A stretch of DNA of 7,831 bases from Nitrosopumilaceae archaeon (GCA_021296165.1 JAGWAW010000060.1:1-7831), one strand, 5' to 3'. Counted from the first letter of the stretch, positions 1 to 6,811 are shown. Numbers and translations: made by a program. Notes: a model not told the origin generated them from the letters alone.

Positions 1-2221
1 TGCCCCCGTATGGTGGTATGGTGCCCGAGGCGGTCCCGCCCCACAGGTTGTGCACCAGTATGGCGCCGCCGCCGGGCCCCACATTTGCCACGCACCACAC
101 CGCATGGCACTCGCCGCCGTAACCGTGGCGTTCGCCGCGTATGGTCAGGCCGCCCACCGCCCCGAACTCGTACGGCACCAGAAACTGCACGGTGCCCGGG
201 CCGGTCCGCCGCACCTCGGCCGTACCCTGCTCCGTGTACACCCTCTCAGTGCGGGACGCGTCAAAGCCCAGGGGCGACACGAACTGCCGGGTATGGGGCC
301 CGGCCGACAGCCAAAATGTGTGGTGTGCACCGAACTCCAGCGCCTCATGCATCTCCATCTCCAGTATGGAGTCGTGTCCCTGTATGGCCAGCGCCCCATC
401 CCAGAACTGGAGCGCCGTCTTGTTCAGGGACATGCGCAGCTCCCCCGTCCCGGCGCCATACTGTGTGGTCTGGTAGACCTCGGAGGACGCCATCTCTGCC
501 ATGGTGTGGTCGCCGGTGTCGTGGAGGGTCTTTTCGTATATGTACCGGTCCGTATGTATGATGGTGCGCCCCGGCATATCATCCCCGGGAGCGCCGCCAT
601 ACGGCACGATACGCGCCTCCAGCGGGATGTCTTGGAATGATACCATGGTAAAGTTGTGCGCCAGCAGGGCGCGGGGGTACACGTACGTGTAGTTGAATAG
701 TATGTTCTGTATGTGGCCGGCCCAGTCGTCGGAGGCCAGGCCCATACTTGTGGTGACGTTCTCGTACCACCTGTGGGGCCTCTCCAGTACTATGTCGTGG
801 TGTATGTCCTGCCAGAACCGTACCGCCCCGTGCGCCGCATGCAGGAACATGGCATGGCACCCGAAGGGGTGGTGGCGCGCCGGCATGGTGTGGGGGCAGC
901 CCCCCATGGATGTGGTGTGGAGGGGGTGCTCCGGCAGGGACGGCGAGCCGTCCATCACACCCATGAAGCGCTCCACGGCGGTATCGTACCCCTCCACATA
1001 TGGGGGCGCCCAGGTGGAGTTCCACTCTATAGTATGGCGGTCTATGGTGTGGGGCTCCACCAAGGTGGACGCGGAGCGAGCCACCGTGTCGGGGTAAAAG
1101 TTGGTTATCTTGGCGCGGCGGTCTGGGTGTATCGTACCGTCCATACCCGCCGAGCCCTCGTACCGGAGCAGCACGCCCTGGCGGTCCGAGTAGGAGCGGG
1201 GCTCCCCGTCGGACAGCACCGTATAGGGGTAATGCGCAAAGACCGGCTCGTACCCCACTATCTCGATGTGGGTGGAGTTGCGGTGGGAGTTTATCGGGAC
1301 GCCCTCGTTCAGTATGGTCACGCGGTATGTGATGGTGTGGGTGCCCGGCGGCGTGCCGGAGGGCGCCGCGTACGCGTACGCCCCATCGCCGTTCCCGTAC
1401 CTGCCCGGGTATGGCAGGAATCCGGTCCCCGCCGGTATGTCCGGCGGCTCCAGGTTGTTCCGGCAGGTGTGGTCGCAGCCAAAGCCGCCCTCCTCGCGCA
1501 GCCCGACATGCTCCCTGTCGTACCGGAACGAGACGGTCCCGCCCCTGTGGTCCTTGTGCTCGAATATGGCCCGGTGTATTATTCCGGCCGGGTCCCAGAC
1601 ATAGTATGTCGCGTCCAGGTTGACGGCCGGGTACCCCTGCCTGTCATGTAACATGTGCCGCTCTATGTTGACATGTATGATGGGGGCCACCACCGCCGGG
1701 GATATGGTGTCGGTGGCCGAGACCCGCACCAGCCGGCACACCTCGCCGCAGACCAGCCTGTACGCCCACACCGTCAGGGAGAGCCCGCCGCAGCGCCGGG
1801 GCTCCCCGAATGTGGTGTCGTATCCACTCTCCCCGCCGCCGCCGGCCGGCGGCGCCCCGTGGCACTCGTTGGCCGGCCCCACCAGTATGGTGCCATCCCC
1901 CTGTATGGCGCCGGACCCGGCGGGGACGGATTGGCCCTCCGGCCCCGACACATGGGACTTTTGTACGGCGCCCCAGTCCCGCACAGTCCCCACGTGGGGG
2001 TCTATGCACCCCCCGCTGAAGCGGTACGAGAACTCAAAGCCGAACACATCATTGGGGTATACGGTGAGGTCTGGGTTGTTCCGCGGGTTCCCGTCCGCGT
2101 CGGTGCGGTCGTATACGGCCCGGCCGTCCACGCCCACCACACAGGACTCCTCGGCATGTGCCGTGTGCGGTACGGCCCAGGCAAGCAGCGCCGCCAGCGC
2201 GACATATGATATGGCGGTCAA
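1..2221 (-). CDS. Large secreted, probably glycosylated surface protein (3' end outside window)
   Basis: I do not recognise this family. The frame is open without a stop from a TTG at 2221-2219 to the left edge: 740 codons, no C-terminus seen. The TTG overlaps the preceding gene's TGA (TTGA). Its choice is supported by the immediate N-terminal export signal: hydrophobic residues 4-17, then HTAHA with likely cleavage before E24. The n-region has no positive charge, which is unusual. The mature part has 12 cysteines, often paired (for example CGEVC), and six N-x-S/T sequons (N315, N401, N488, N510, N523, N600), suggesting an extracytoplasmic glycoprotein with disulfides. Residues 455-480 are rich in His, Phe and Trp. 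Glycine, proline and aromatic content suggests beta-rich modules. As third gene of a pilin-like operon it may be an adhesin, pilus-associated or cell-wall protein. The open frame is certain; the role is inferred. Confidence 0.85.
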   Translation of the reverse strand, partial: MTAISYVALAALLAWAVPHTAHAEESCVVGVDGRAVYDRTDADGNPRNNPDLTVYPNDVFGFEFSYRFSGGCIDPHVGTVRDWGAVQKSHVSGPEGQSVPAGSGAIQGDGTILVGPANECHGAPPAGGGGESGYDTTFGEPRRCGGLSLTVWAYRLVCGEVCRLVRVSATDTISPAVVAPIIHVNIERHMLHDRQGYPAVNLDATYYVWDPAGIIHRAIFEHKDHRGGTVSFRYDREHVGLREEGGFGCDHTCRNNLEPPDIPAGTGFLPYPGRYGNGDGAYAYAAPSGTPPGTHTITYRVTILNEGVPINSHRNSTHIEIVGYEPVFAHYPYTVLSDGEPRSYSDRQGVLLRYEGSAGMDGTIHPDRRAKITNFYPDTVARSASTLVEPHTIDRHTIEWNSTWAPPYVEGYDTAVERFMGVMDGSPSLPEHPLHTTSMGGCPHTMPARHHPFGCHAMFLHAAHGAVRFWQDIHHDIVLERPHRWYENVTTSMGLASDDWAGHIQNILFNYTYVYPRALLAHNFTMVSFQDIPLEARIVPYGGAPGDDMPGRTIIHTDRYIYEKTLHDTGDHTMAEMASSEVYQTTQYGAGTGELRMSLNKTALQFWDGALAIQGHDSILEMEMHEALEFGAHHTFWLSAGPHTRQFVSPLGFDASRTERVYTEQGTAEVRRTGPGTVQFLVPYEFGAVGGLTIRGERHGYGGECHAVWCVANVGPGGGAILVHNLWGGTASGTIPPYGG

Positions 2222-2643
2222 TCCCCCACCCGCATGTGGGCGCCGGCCGGCGTCACCACCACCAGGGGGCAGGGCTCACTGGCGTGGACCCAGGCGGACT
2301 GCCCGCCCTCCAGCACGTGTATGGGCGCGCCCGCCAGGTCCGCATACGAGACATTGACGCCGTATATGCGGCCTGTCGATATCCCGTACACCGACATGTC
2401 CTCCAGTACAAGGGGGCGCGGGGAGTAGTTGTGGAATAGGAAGCCGTCGCCGCACCGCGCCGGCCCGGCGGCCACCAGCTCGGCGGCGAGCCGCAGGGCC
2501 GACTCTGCGCGCAGCTCCGCCGCCCACTCGGCATGGTCCATCCTCTCCTGGAATGTCACAAAGAGCACCGAGGCGGCCGCCGCAAACGAGGCCGTCAGCA
2601 TTATGGCCCCGGTGACCTCCCCTATGCCCGGGAGCCTCACCAT
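2218..2643 (-). CDS. Pilin-like membrane-anchored surface protein (141 aa)
   Basis: This is a small protein with one N-terminal hydrophobic helix (residues about 12-31) after a short leader MVRLPG. The junction LPG|IGEVTG resembles a class III (prepilin-type) signal, with Gly before and Glu at +3 after the expected cleavage, as in archaeal type IV pilins and archaellins processed by PibD/FlaK. After the helix come a charged, probably helical stretch (32-58) and a beta-rich domain with C64 and C125. The ATG overlaps the 3' end of the upstream gene by 7 bp, and its TGA overlaps the TTG of the large secreted gene. This indicates translational coupling and joint function at the surface. The leader has Pro where Lys or Arg is common, so processing is uncertain. 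It could instead be a simple N-anchored secreted protein. Confidence 0.8.
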   Translation of the reverse strand: MVRLPGIGEVTGAIMLTASFAAAASVLFVTFQERMDHAEWAAELRAESALRLAAELVAAGPARCGDGFLFHNYSPRPLVLEDMSVYGISTGRIYGVNVSYADLAGAPIHVLEGGQSAWVHASEPCPLVVVTPAGAHMRVGD

Positions 2644-3074
2644 ACTGTGGCCTCCACTATGTGCTTGCCGGAGGGGTGGTACACTATCACGTATAGTATG
2701 TCGCCGGAGTGTACGGGCGTGGTCGCGTTCAGCAGGCCCTCGTACACCAGCATGCCGCCCCGCGCCCGGTACTCGGGGACGGTGCGCTCCAGTGATCCGC
2801 CCACCCAGACCGGCCCGTCCGTATGGGTGACGGCCATCTCCACATATACCTGGGGGTACCCGTCGTGGAGCGACTCCAGCCGTATGTCCAGGTGGAACGG
2901 CGGGGGAGTATCCTGTGGTATGGTGTGGTGGAAGGCGGCGGCGCCCGAGGCGGCCACCGCCATGGCGATCATGGATCCCGTTATGGCGGTCAGCGCCGGG
3001 GTGCGGTGCACGGGTGTAGTGCTAGTCCGGGTTAAAAGGGCCGGATCCCGGGCCGCCATGCGCCCGCGCCGCAT
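2637..3074 (-). CDS. Pilin-like / N-terminally anchored surface protein (145 aa)
   Basis: This is the first gene of the surface operon. Residues about 27-48 form a hydrophobic segment (ALTAITGSMIAMAVAASG) after a basic, Thr-rich N-terminus. A beta-rich extracellular-type domain follows, with one NAT sequon at N116. Size and layout match the next gene, so the two are probably a pair of minor pilin-like or FlaG/FlaF-like components, but I see no clear class III cleavage site. The ATG at 3074 is preceded by GGTGA eight bases upstream. A second in-frame ATG at 3059 would fit better if transcription starts 26 bp from the TATA element at 3091-3098. The frame stays open to 3227, but that extension would run through the promoter and the divergent gene, so I reject it. 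The stop overlaps the next ATG by 7 bp. Confidence 0.72.
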   Translation of the reverse strand: MRRGRMAARDPALLTRTSTTPVHRTPALTAITGSMIAMAVAASGAAAFHHTIPQDTPPPFHLDIRLESLHDGYPQVYVEMAVTHTDGPVWVGGSLERTVPEYRARGGMLVYEGLLNATTPVHSGDILYVIVYHPSGKHIVEATVW

Positions 3075-3090
3075 TGCCGCCGTCACCCAA

Positions 3091-3098
3091 TTTTTAAA
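3091..3098. promoter_or_regulatory. Shared TATA-like element of a divergent promoter
   Basis: TTTTTAAA reads TTTAAAAA on the other strand and is the only A/T-rich octamer between the divergent genes. Its centre lies 28 bp from the plus-strand ATG at 3123, which suggests a leaderless nucleotidyltransferase transcript. On the minus strand it lies 21-36 bp from the candidate ATGs at 3074 and 3059. No strong purine-rich BRE is visible on either side. Confidence 0.5.
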
Positions 3099-3122
3099 CG
3101 CGCCGCAGGTAAACCATACCGC

Positions 3123-3635
3123 ATGCTGGACAGGAGGGACATCATACGGAGGATAGAGAACGTGGGCCACCGCCTGCAGGGCGCCTATGACGTCGTTGCG
3201 GTCGGAGGCACATCGCTGGCATTGCACGGCCTCAAGGAACAGACTCGCGACGTGGACTTTATAGTGGAGCGCGGGGACCTGCTAAAGTTTGCAGACGCGT
3301 ACAAGGGGTTGTATGACGGAATTATACACCTGGCGGAGCCGGGAACATGCTTTTCGATCTATATGCCGTCTGACTACCTGTCGTACGCCAATTTGGTGGG
3401 CGCGTTCGGTAGCGTTAACCTTTATGCGCTGGGCATGTTGGACACCATAATAACAAAGTCTACGCGGCTCAACAGTAGGGATCGAAATGACCTCCAAGGA
3501 TGCATGGATGTCAATACGGAAGAGCTGCTGAGCAGAATATCGGACTATACGCTGAAGGCAGGGCACATGGACAACGTAAAGGCGGCACTGGTCGGCGTCT
3601 TTAAGATGCCGCGGGTGGATCTTGATGCACTGTAG
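3123..3635 (+). CDS. Nucleotidyltransferase-fold protein (170 aa), DUF6036/AbiEii-like
   Basis: This is a small protein of the DNA polymerase beta-type nucleotidyltransferase superfamily. Visible signatures are GGTS at residues 28-31, then ALHGLKEQTRDVDFIVE with the metal-binding D43-x-D45. A later segment, LYALGMLDTIITKSTRLNSRDRNDL (101-124 region), matches the 'Lys ... Arg-Asp-x-x-Asp' element of DUF6036 and AbiEii-like proteins. Known relatives transfer nucleotides to RNA or protein targets or serve in toxin-antitoxin pairs; the substrate here is unknown. The ATG lies about 28 bp from the TATA element, so the mRNA is probably leaderless. The last 11 bp overlap the ATG of the next gene, suggesting a two-gene operon. 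The fold call is fairly sure; the biological role is inference. Confidence 0.85.
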   Translation: MLDRRDIIRRIENVGHRLQGAYDVVAVGGTSLALHGLKEQTRDVDFIVERGDLLKFADAYKGLYDGIIHLAEPGTCFSIYMPSDYLSYANLVGAFGSVNLYALGMLDTIITKSTRLNSRDRNDLQGCMDVNTEELLSRISDYTLKAGHMDNVKAALVGVFKMPRVDLDAL

Positions 3636-4986
3636 GAGCAGGGTCACCGACAGGCACGGTCTGTATACGACGGACGGTAGCCAGCTGCACGCGGCGACCA
3701 TAAGGGCGGCGCATACGGGCGTGGAACGCGACATCGACATGGTGCATCTGTCCGTGCGCGACATGGTGGCCAACCTGTGCCATGCGCATATGGGCAAAAT
3801 TACCAGAGAGTTTGATCTGGACAACGGGTTTTGGCGCACGGCTCACTATGACGAGGCCGGGCGCTACGCCGATGACATAATGTGTGACTGGCGCAGGCAT
3901 GGCGGGGCCACGTTCGAGTCCCTGCATGACATTGTGTCGGACTATACCAGAACAATACAGGACACGGCCGACCGCATGCCCGACAGGGTGCTGCGTGGCG
4001 GCGACTGGAAGTTTACGCCCGAATATGGCACGGCTCCCAAGTCGATATATCCGCCCTCGCATCCGCCGGAATACACGTACGGCGAGGGGCACGGGGTCGT
4101 GCCCGACGGCATAACGCACCCGCTTATGGCGCACCTGGCATCATCTGAGCCCTGCCCCCTGAAGGGCGGCGGTTCGGTCTGTGTGGGCGCTACGCCGCAC
4201 CGCCTGGCGGGGTGCGGCACGTGCGTACCGTTCGCGCCGTATGAAGCGGCCCGGCCGGCATGCAGACTGGAGAGCCATGACACAACGGACACAAGAAAGG
4301 CCAATGCCATACTGGAGATGGTAGACGAGATGGATCTGCGGCTGGCCTTTTTGTGCGAGGACGGCGCCAGGCACAGCCTGCTGGTCTCCGGCGACGGACT
4401 GGACATGCCGCTTGTGTACCGCCGGGCCGACGCGATAGCGGAGCGGTTCGGCACGCCGCTGGACTGCCTCGTGACCGACTCCGAATCCCTCCACGAGATG
4501 CTGTACGACGATGCGGCCGGCAACGATGCCAAGCGGATCATACGGTGCGGAAGGCCACTGGCGGGCGCCATAAGTGGGCCCCCGGGCGGGTGTGTGCCGC
4601 CGCGGCCCGCGGCCATGTCCCGGGGGGACATGCTGCATAACATGGACCGGCACGGGTTTGAGATGATCGTCCCGCGGGCGTACCCGGACCGCTCGAAGGT
4701 GCGCGCCGAATACACCATCACCGGAGCGCATTTCAGCATAGAGCCCCGCTGGTACATCACGGGATTCGCCGTCATGTTGTGCAAGGGCGGCATAAACTGG
4801 CATCTGATGCTGTACCTGGCCAGGACATACGGGTACGAGGGGACGCTGTACGGTATGCTGGAGGAGCTGGCCCGGAACGGCCGGGGGCCAGGCTGGCCCC
4901 TTTCGGCGCTGCGCCGGAGCGGCGCCGAGCCGGTGCCCACCGAGCCGGACACGGTACGGGAGGCGCTGGCCGTGTACGGGTGTTGA
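3625..4986 (+). CDS. Uncharacterised 453-aa protein paired with the nucleotidyltransferase
   Basis: I do not recognise this family. The ATG at 3625 overlaps the upstream gene by 11 bp; a TTG one codon earlier is also possible. There is no signal peptide or clear membrane helix. The N-terminal third (1-130) is acidic and probably helical. Residues 177-213 hold a cysteine cluster, C177-x8-C-x10-C197-x2-C200 and C213, that could bind zinc. Residues 240-315 hold a segment (FLCEDGARH..., SGDGLDM, FGTPLDCLV, IIRCGRPLAG) vaguely like the strand and tail elements of minimal nucleotidyltransferases. It lacks an intact GS...DxD signature, so this is a weak hypothesis. Residues 361-412 are aromatic-rich. 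Codon use matches its neighbours. Tight coupling to the 170-aa gene argues for a joint complex or toxin-antitoxin-like pair. Confidence 0.8.
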   Translation: MHCRSRVTDRHGLYTTDGSQLHAATIRAAHTGVERDIDMVHLSVRDMVANLCHAHMGKITREFDLDNGFWRTAHYDEAGRYADDIMCDWRRHGGATFESLHDIVSDYTRTIQDTADRMPDRVLRGGDWKFTPEYGTAPKSIYPPSHPPEYTYGEGHGVVPDGITHPLMAHLASSEPCPLKGGGSVCVGATPHRLAGCGTCVPFAPYEAARPACRLESHDTTDTRKANAILEMVDEMDLRLAFLCEDGARHSLLVSGDGLDMPLVYRRADAIAERFGTPLDCLVTDSESLHEMLYDDAAGNDAKRIIRCGRPLAGAISGPPGGCVPPRPAAMSRGDMLHNMDRHGFEMIVPRAYPDRSKVRAEYTITGAHFSIEPRWYITGFAVMLCKGGINWHLMLYLARTYGYEGTLYGMLEELARNGRGPGWPLSALRRSGAEPVPTEPDTVREALAVYGC

Positions 4987-5373
4987 CACACAAGGGAGAA
5001 TATTCACAATCCACAACTTTACGACAGATTCACGCTCGGCTGTAGTGATTCGTAGAGATTGTGAATATTCCCCAAGGTACGTCAAACGAGGGGGCGCGTT
5101 CACAGCATGATCCCGTAAAGACGGGGTGGGACACGCAAACGAGGGCAGGGCGGGAAGGCAAGGGCACCACTGTGGCAGGTTGTCGCGTACCAAGATCACA
5201 GATGGCAAAAAGCGCCAAACATGTGAGGCATGCTTTCTGAAATGGTACAGGCTGACCGCCGATGTGGCGCCATTCAGGATGCCCGCGAAGAGAGCGTGTA
5301 CAAACATGGTTTTAAATGGAAAAACAAGAGGTTTTACGAGGATCTTATTGCAATGTTATGGCCTGTATGTTCT
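4987..5373. other. Convergent intergenic region, no convincing gene
   Basis: This stretch separates the 3' ends of the 453-aa gene and the winged-helix gene. Apart from the inverted repeat at 4994-5073 it holds a 10-bp direct repeat CAAACGAGGG (5083-5092 and 5136-5145). A frame from GTG 5126 encodes a Cys/His-containing stretch (HHCGR at residues 14-18, TCEAC at 32-36), but it has no stop before it runs antisense through the winged-helix and TFB genes. From about 5290 to 5390 the DNA becomes AT-rich. On the minus strand this includes TTTTT at 5322-5318, which could help terminate the winged-helix transcript. A decayed gene is possible but unproven. Confidence 0.5.
4994..5073. repeat. 80-bp inverted repeat after the 453-aa gene
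   Basis: GAATATTCACAATC (4998-5011) has its exact 14-bp reverse complement at 5057-5070. GGGA before the left arm and CCC after the right arm extend the pairing imperfectly. The loop is 45 nt. Each arm contains the palindrome GAATATTC. CAAGG lies at both outer edges (4991-4995 and 5073-5077) and overlaps the arms. It starts 8 bp after the stop codon at 4984-4986. It could be an RNA-end hairpin, a protein-binding site or a small non-autonomous element; no transposase is nearby. Confidence 0.75.
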
Positions 5374-5955
5374 TCAATATTGGACGGTGTCCCCGCCGCG
5401 GACCGTGCCGCCGCGGCGCGAGGCCTTCTGGCCAGACCCGCCGCCCCCCTCCCGCGCCGCATTCAGGAGGGCCGTCAGGTCCGCCGCGTACGGCTCCAGC
5501 CGCTCCCGCACGTGGCATGGCAGTATGACCGTCCCGCTGCTGCCCCCGTACCTTATCAGCCTCTTCATCACCAGCCGGTTGTATATGTCCCGTATGGTGG
5601 CGGTGCGGTATGTGTATGGGGCGAAGGCTCCCGGGTCCCGCACGGCAAAGGCGCCCCTTTCCGGGCGTTTCAGCGCCGGCTCGCCGTCCCACGCGCCGAC
5701 CTGCGCGTATATGCAGGCCAGCGCCGCCAGCTCGGGGACGGAGACCCCCATGTGTAGCGCCACGCAGTGCCACCGGCCCGCCGCAGTCAGGCGCGTACCG
5801 GGCGTTCCCCGGATCAGCCCCATCCGCCTGGCCCTCCGCGCCGCCCTCTCCAGGGTGTCGGGCCGGACGGAGCGGGTGCGTCCCCCGCCGGGCCAAAACA
5901 TATCCAGCAGCAGGCCGGAGACGGCCGTGCCGGGCCGCACGCTGGCGAACCTCAC
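5374..5955 (-). CDS. Tandem winged-helix DNA-binding protein co-transcribed with TFB (193 aa)
   Basis: This is a probable transcription regulator with two winged-helix-like units. The first (residues about 10-62) has a helix RPDTLERAARRARRMGLIRG followed by a wing ending RLTAAGR. The second (about 118-147) has IRDIYNRLVMKRLIRY followed by a hairpin, GGSSGTVILP. The helical segment at 72-86 (VPELAALACIYAQVG) may mediate dimerisation. The tail (169-193) is Gly/Arg-rich and probably disordered and basic. The start is GTG at 5955-5953, overlapping the TFB stop as GTGA. The same frame is open far upstream, but that part is antisense to the TFB frame on the same strand and is rejected. Coupling to TFB suggests the two act on the same promoters or that this protein modulates the TFB. 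No specific family is recognised. Confidence 0.78.
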   Translation of the reverse strand: MRFASVRPGTAVSGLLLDMFWPGGGRTRSVRPDTLERAARRARRMGLIRGTPGTRLTAAGRWHCVALHMGVSVPELAALACIYAQVGAWDGEPALKRPERGAFAVRDPGAFAPYTYRTATIRDIYNRLVMKRLIRYGGSSGTVILPCHVRERLEPYAADLTALLNAAREGGGGSGQKASRRGGTVRGGDTVQY

Positions 5956-6722
5956 CGGCCGGCCAGCCTCCAGGCCGACAGCAGGTTCCGCAGCCCCGGC
6001 TCGGAGACGCCGGCGGCGCTGGCCACCTCGCGGTTGGTGGGTGTATGGTGGTCCCCTCCGGCCAGCACCACCACCGCCGCGGCCACGCACTGGGGCTTCT
6101 TCCCGTCGGTTAGCCGGGCCGCCCTCATCCCGTCCAGTATGGATATGGCCTCCCTGGCCACGCGCACGGGCAGGTCCAGGTCGGCGCACAGCCGGGAGAC
6201 CAGCGCCTCGGTGTAGTGGACGGGGGCGGATATGGACGCGTACTGCAGCTCGCGGTACACCCTCATTATGCGGCGCGTCCTGTCCGCGGTGCCGGGGATC
6301 TCGCCCCACCTCAGGACGCGTCCGCGCGTGCGGCAGGCCAGCATCAGTATGGCCGCCGACACCGCCGTCGCGTCCCGTCCCGTGGCGTGGCCGGAGGCCG
6401 CCAGCCTGCGGCACATGGCATACGCCTCCTCGGCCACCGCCTCGCCGGCGCCCACCGACTCCAGCATGCGGCGCAATGTATCCAGAAGGCGGCCAAGGCG
6501 CGCGGCGCGCCTGCCCCTCCGGGCGGCCATCGAGGGGGCGCCCGCTTCCCCCGGCAGGATGGTTCCCACCCCGTAGTCCTCGCGCCCCGCATCCAGGGAG
6601 CCGGCGTCCCGCGCCTCGACCAGCCTGGACTCCATCACCGTGCCGCACCGCCCGCAGATGCTCTCACCCGCGTGGGGGTCGAGCACCGGGTAGGGCCGGG
6701 GGCACATGCAGCGGGCCGTCAA
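5952..6722 (-). CDS. tfb: Transcription initiation factor B (TFB), short divergent paralogue (256 aa)
   Basis: TFB bridges TBP-bound promoter DNA and RNA polymerase in archaea. The N-terminal zinc ribbon is visible as C5, C7, C23 and C26 around VLDPHAGESICGRCG. The first pair is C-x-C, not the usual C-x2-C. Residues 31-75 correspond to a shortened B-reader and linker. Two cyclin-fold repeats follow: about 78-160 (ATAVSAAILMLACRTRG) and about 163-252 (LTDGKKPQCVAAAVVVLAG, then TNREVASAAGVSEPGLRNLL, the TFB DNA-binding helix-turn-helix). The length is somewhat below the usual 300 or so. The start is TTG at 6722-6720: GGAGG lies five bases upstream, the TTG overlaps the TGA of a small upstream ORF, and no ATG or GTG lies between it and an upstream in-frame stop. 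ATG at 6707 is less likely because it would remove C5. Confidence 0.9.
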   Translation of the reverse strand: MTARCMCPRPYPVLDPHAGESICGRCGTVMESRLVEARDAGSLDAGREDYGVGTILPGEAGAPSMAARRGRRAARLGRLLDTLRRMLESVGAGEAVAEEAYAMCRRLAASGHATGRDATAVSAAILMLACRTRGRVLRWGEIPGTADRTRRIMRVYRELQYASISAPVHYTEALVSRLCADLDLPVRVAREAISILDGMRAARLTDGKKPQCVAAAVVVLAGGDHHTPTNREVASAAGVSEPGLRNLLSAWRLAGR

Positions 6723-6811
6723 GACTCCCTCCTGTACTTGGACGGCCTCACTAGCCGGGCGGGCTCGTGACGCGTGGCCAGATCATATGCAGTACTTTCT
6801 TTTGATTTCAC
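6719..6811 (-). CDS. Possible leaderless 30-aa ORF upstream of TFB
   Basis: GTG at 6811-6809 opens a 30-codon frame ending at TGA 6721-6719, whose last bases overlap the TFB start (TTGA). The product is a basic hydrophilic peptide (MKSKESTAYDLATRHEPA, then RLVRPSKYRRES). The GTG lies 26 bp from the centre of the TATA box at 6834-6841, where a leaderless archaeal transcript should begin. The same start-stop overlap occurs at the next junction in this operon. It may be a real small protein or a leader ORF coupling ribosomes to TFB. It is too short for a family call. Confidence 0.5.
   Translation of the reverse strand: MKSKESTAYDLATRHEPARLVRPSKYRRES

Noticed and set aside
10..1651. Long plus-strand frames opposite the large secreted gene
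   Set aside because: They are Arg/Pro- or Val/Gly-rich with no domain features, and lie antisense to a 740-codon minus frame with a signal peptide.
3114..3124. CCATACCGCAT shared with 7043-7053 upstream of two plus-strand genes
   Set aside because: An 11-bp match is expected by chance in a window this size, and the distances to the starts differ.
3942..5307. Long minus-strand frames opposite the 453-aa gene
   Set aside because: Composition is shadow-like, and the plus-strand gene has an operon context and sensible amino acid use.
5956..6648. Upstream extension of the winged-helix frame (up to 424 aa)
   Set aside because: The extension is an alternate frame of the TFB gene and is Gly/Arg-rich. 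The protein-like part begins at the GTG overlapping the TFB stop.
5126..6754. 542-codon plus-strand frame across the TFB operon
   Set aside because: It becomes Pro/Arg low-complexity sequence antisense to clear TFB and winged-helix proteins. Only its first part is mentioned as a possible relic.
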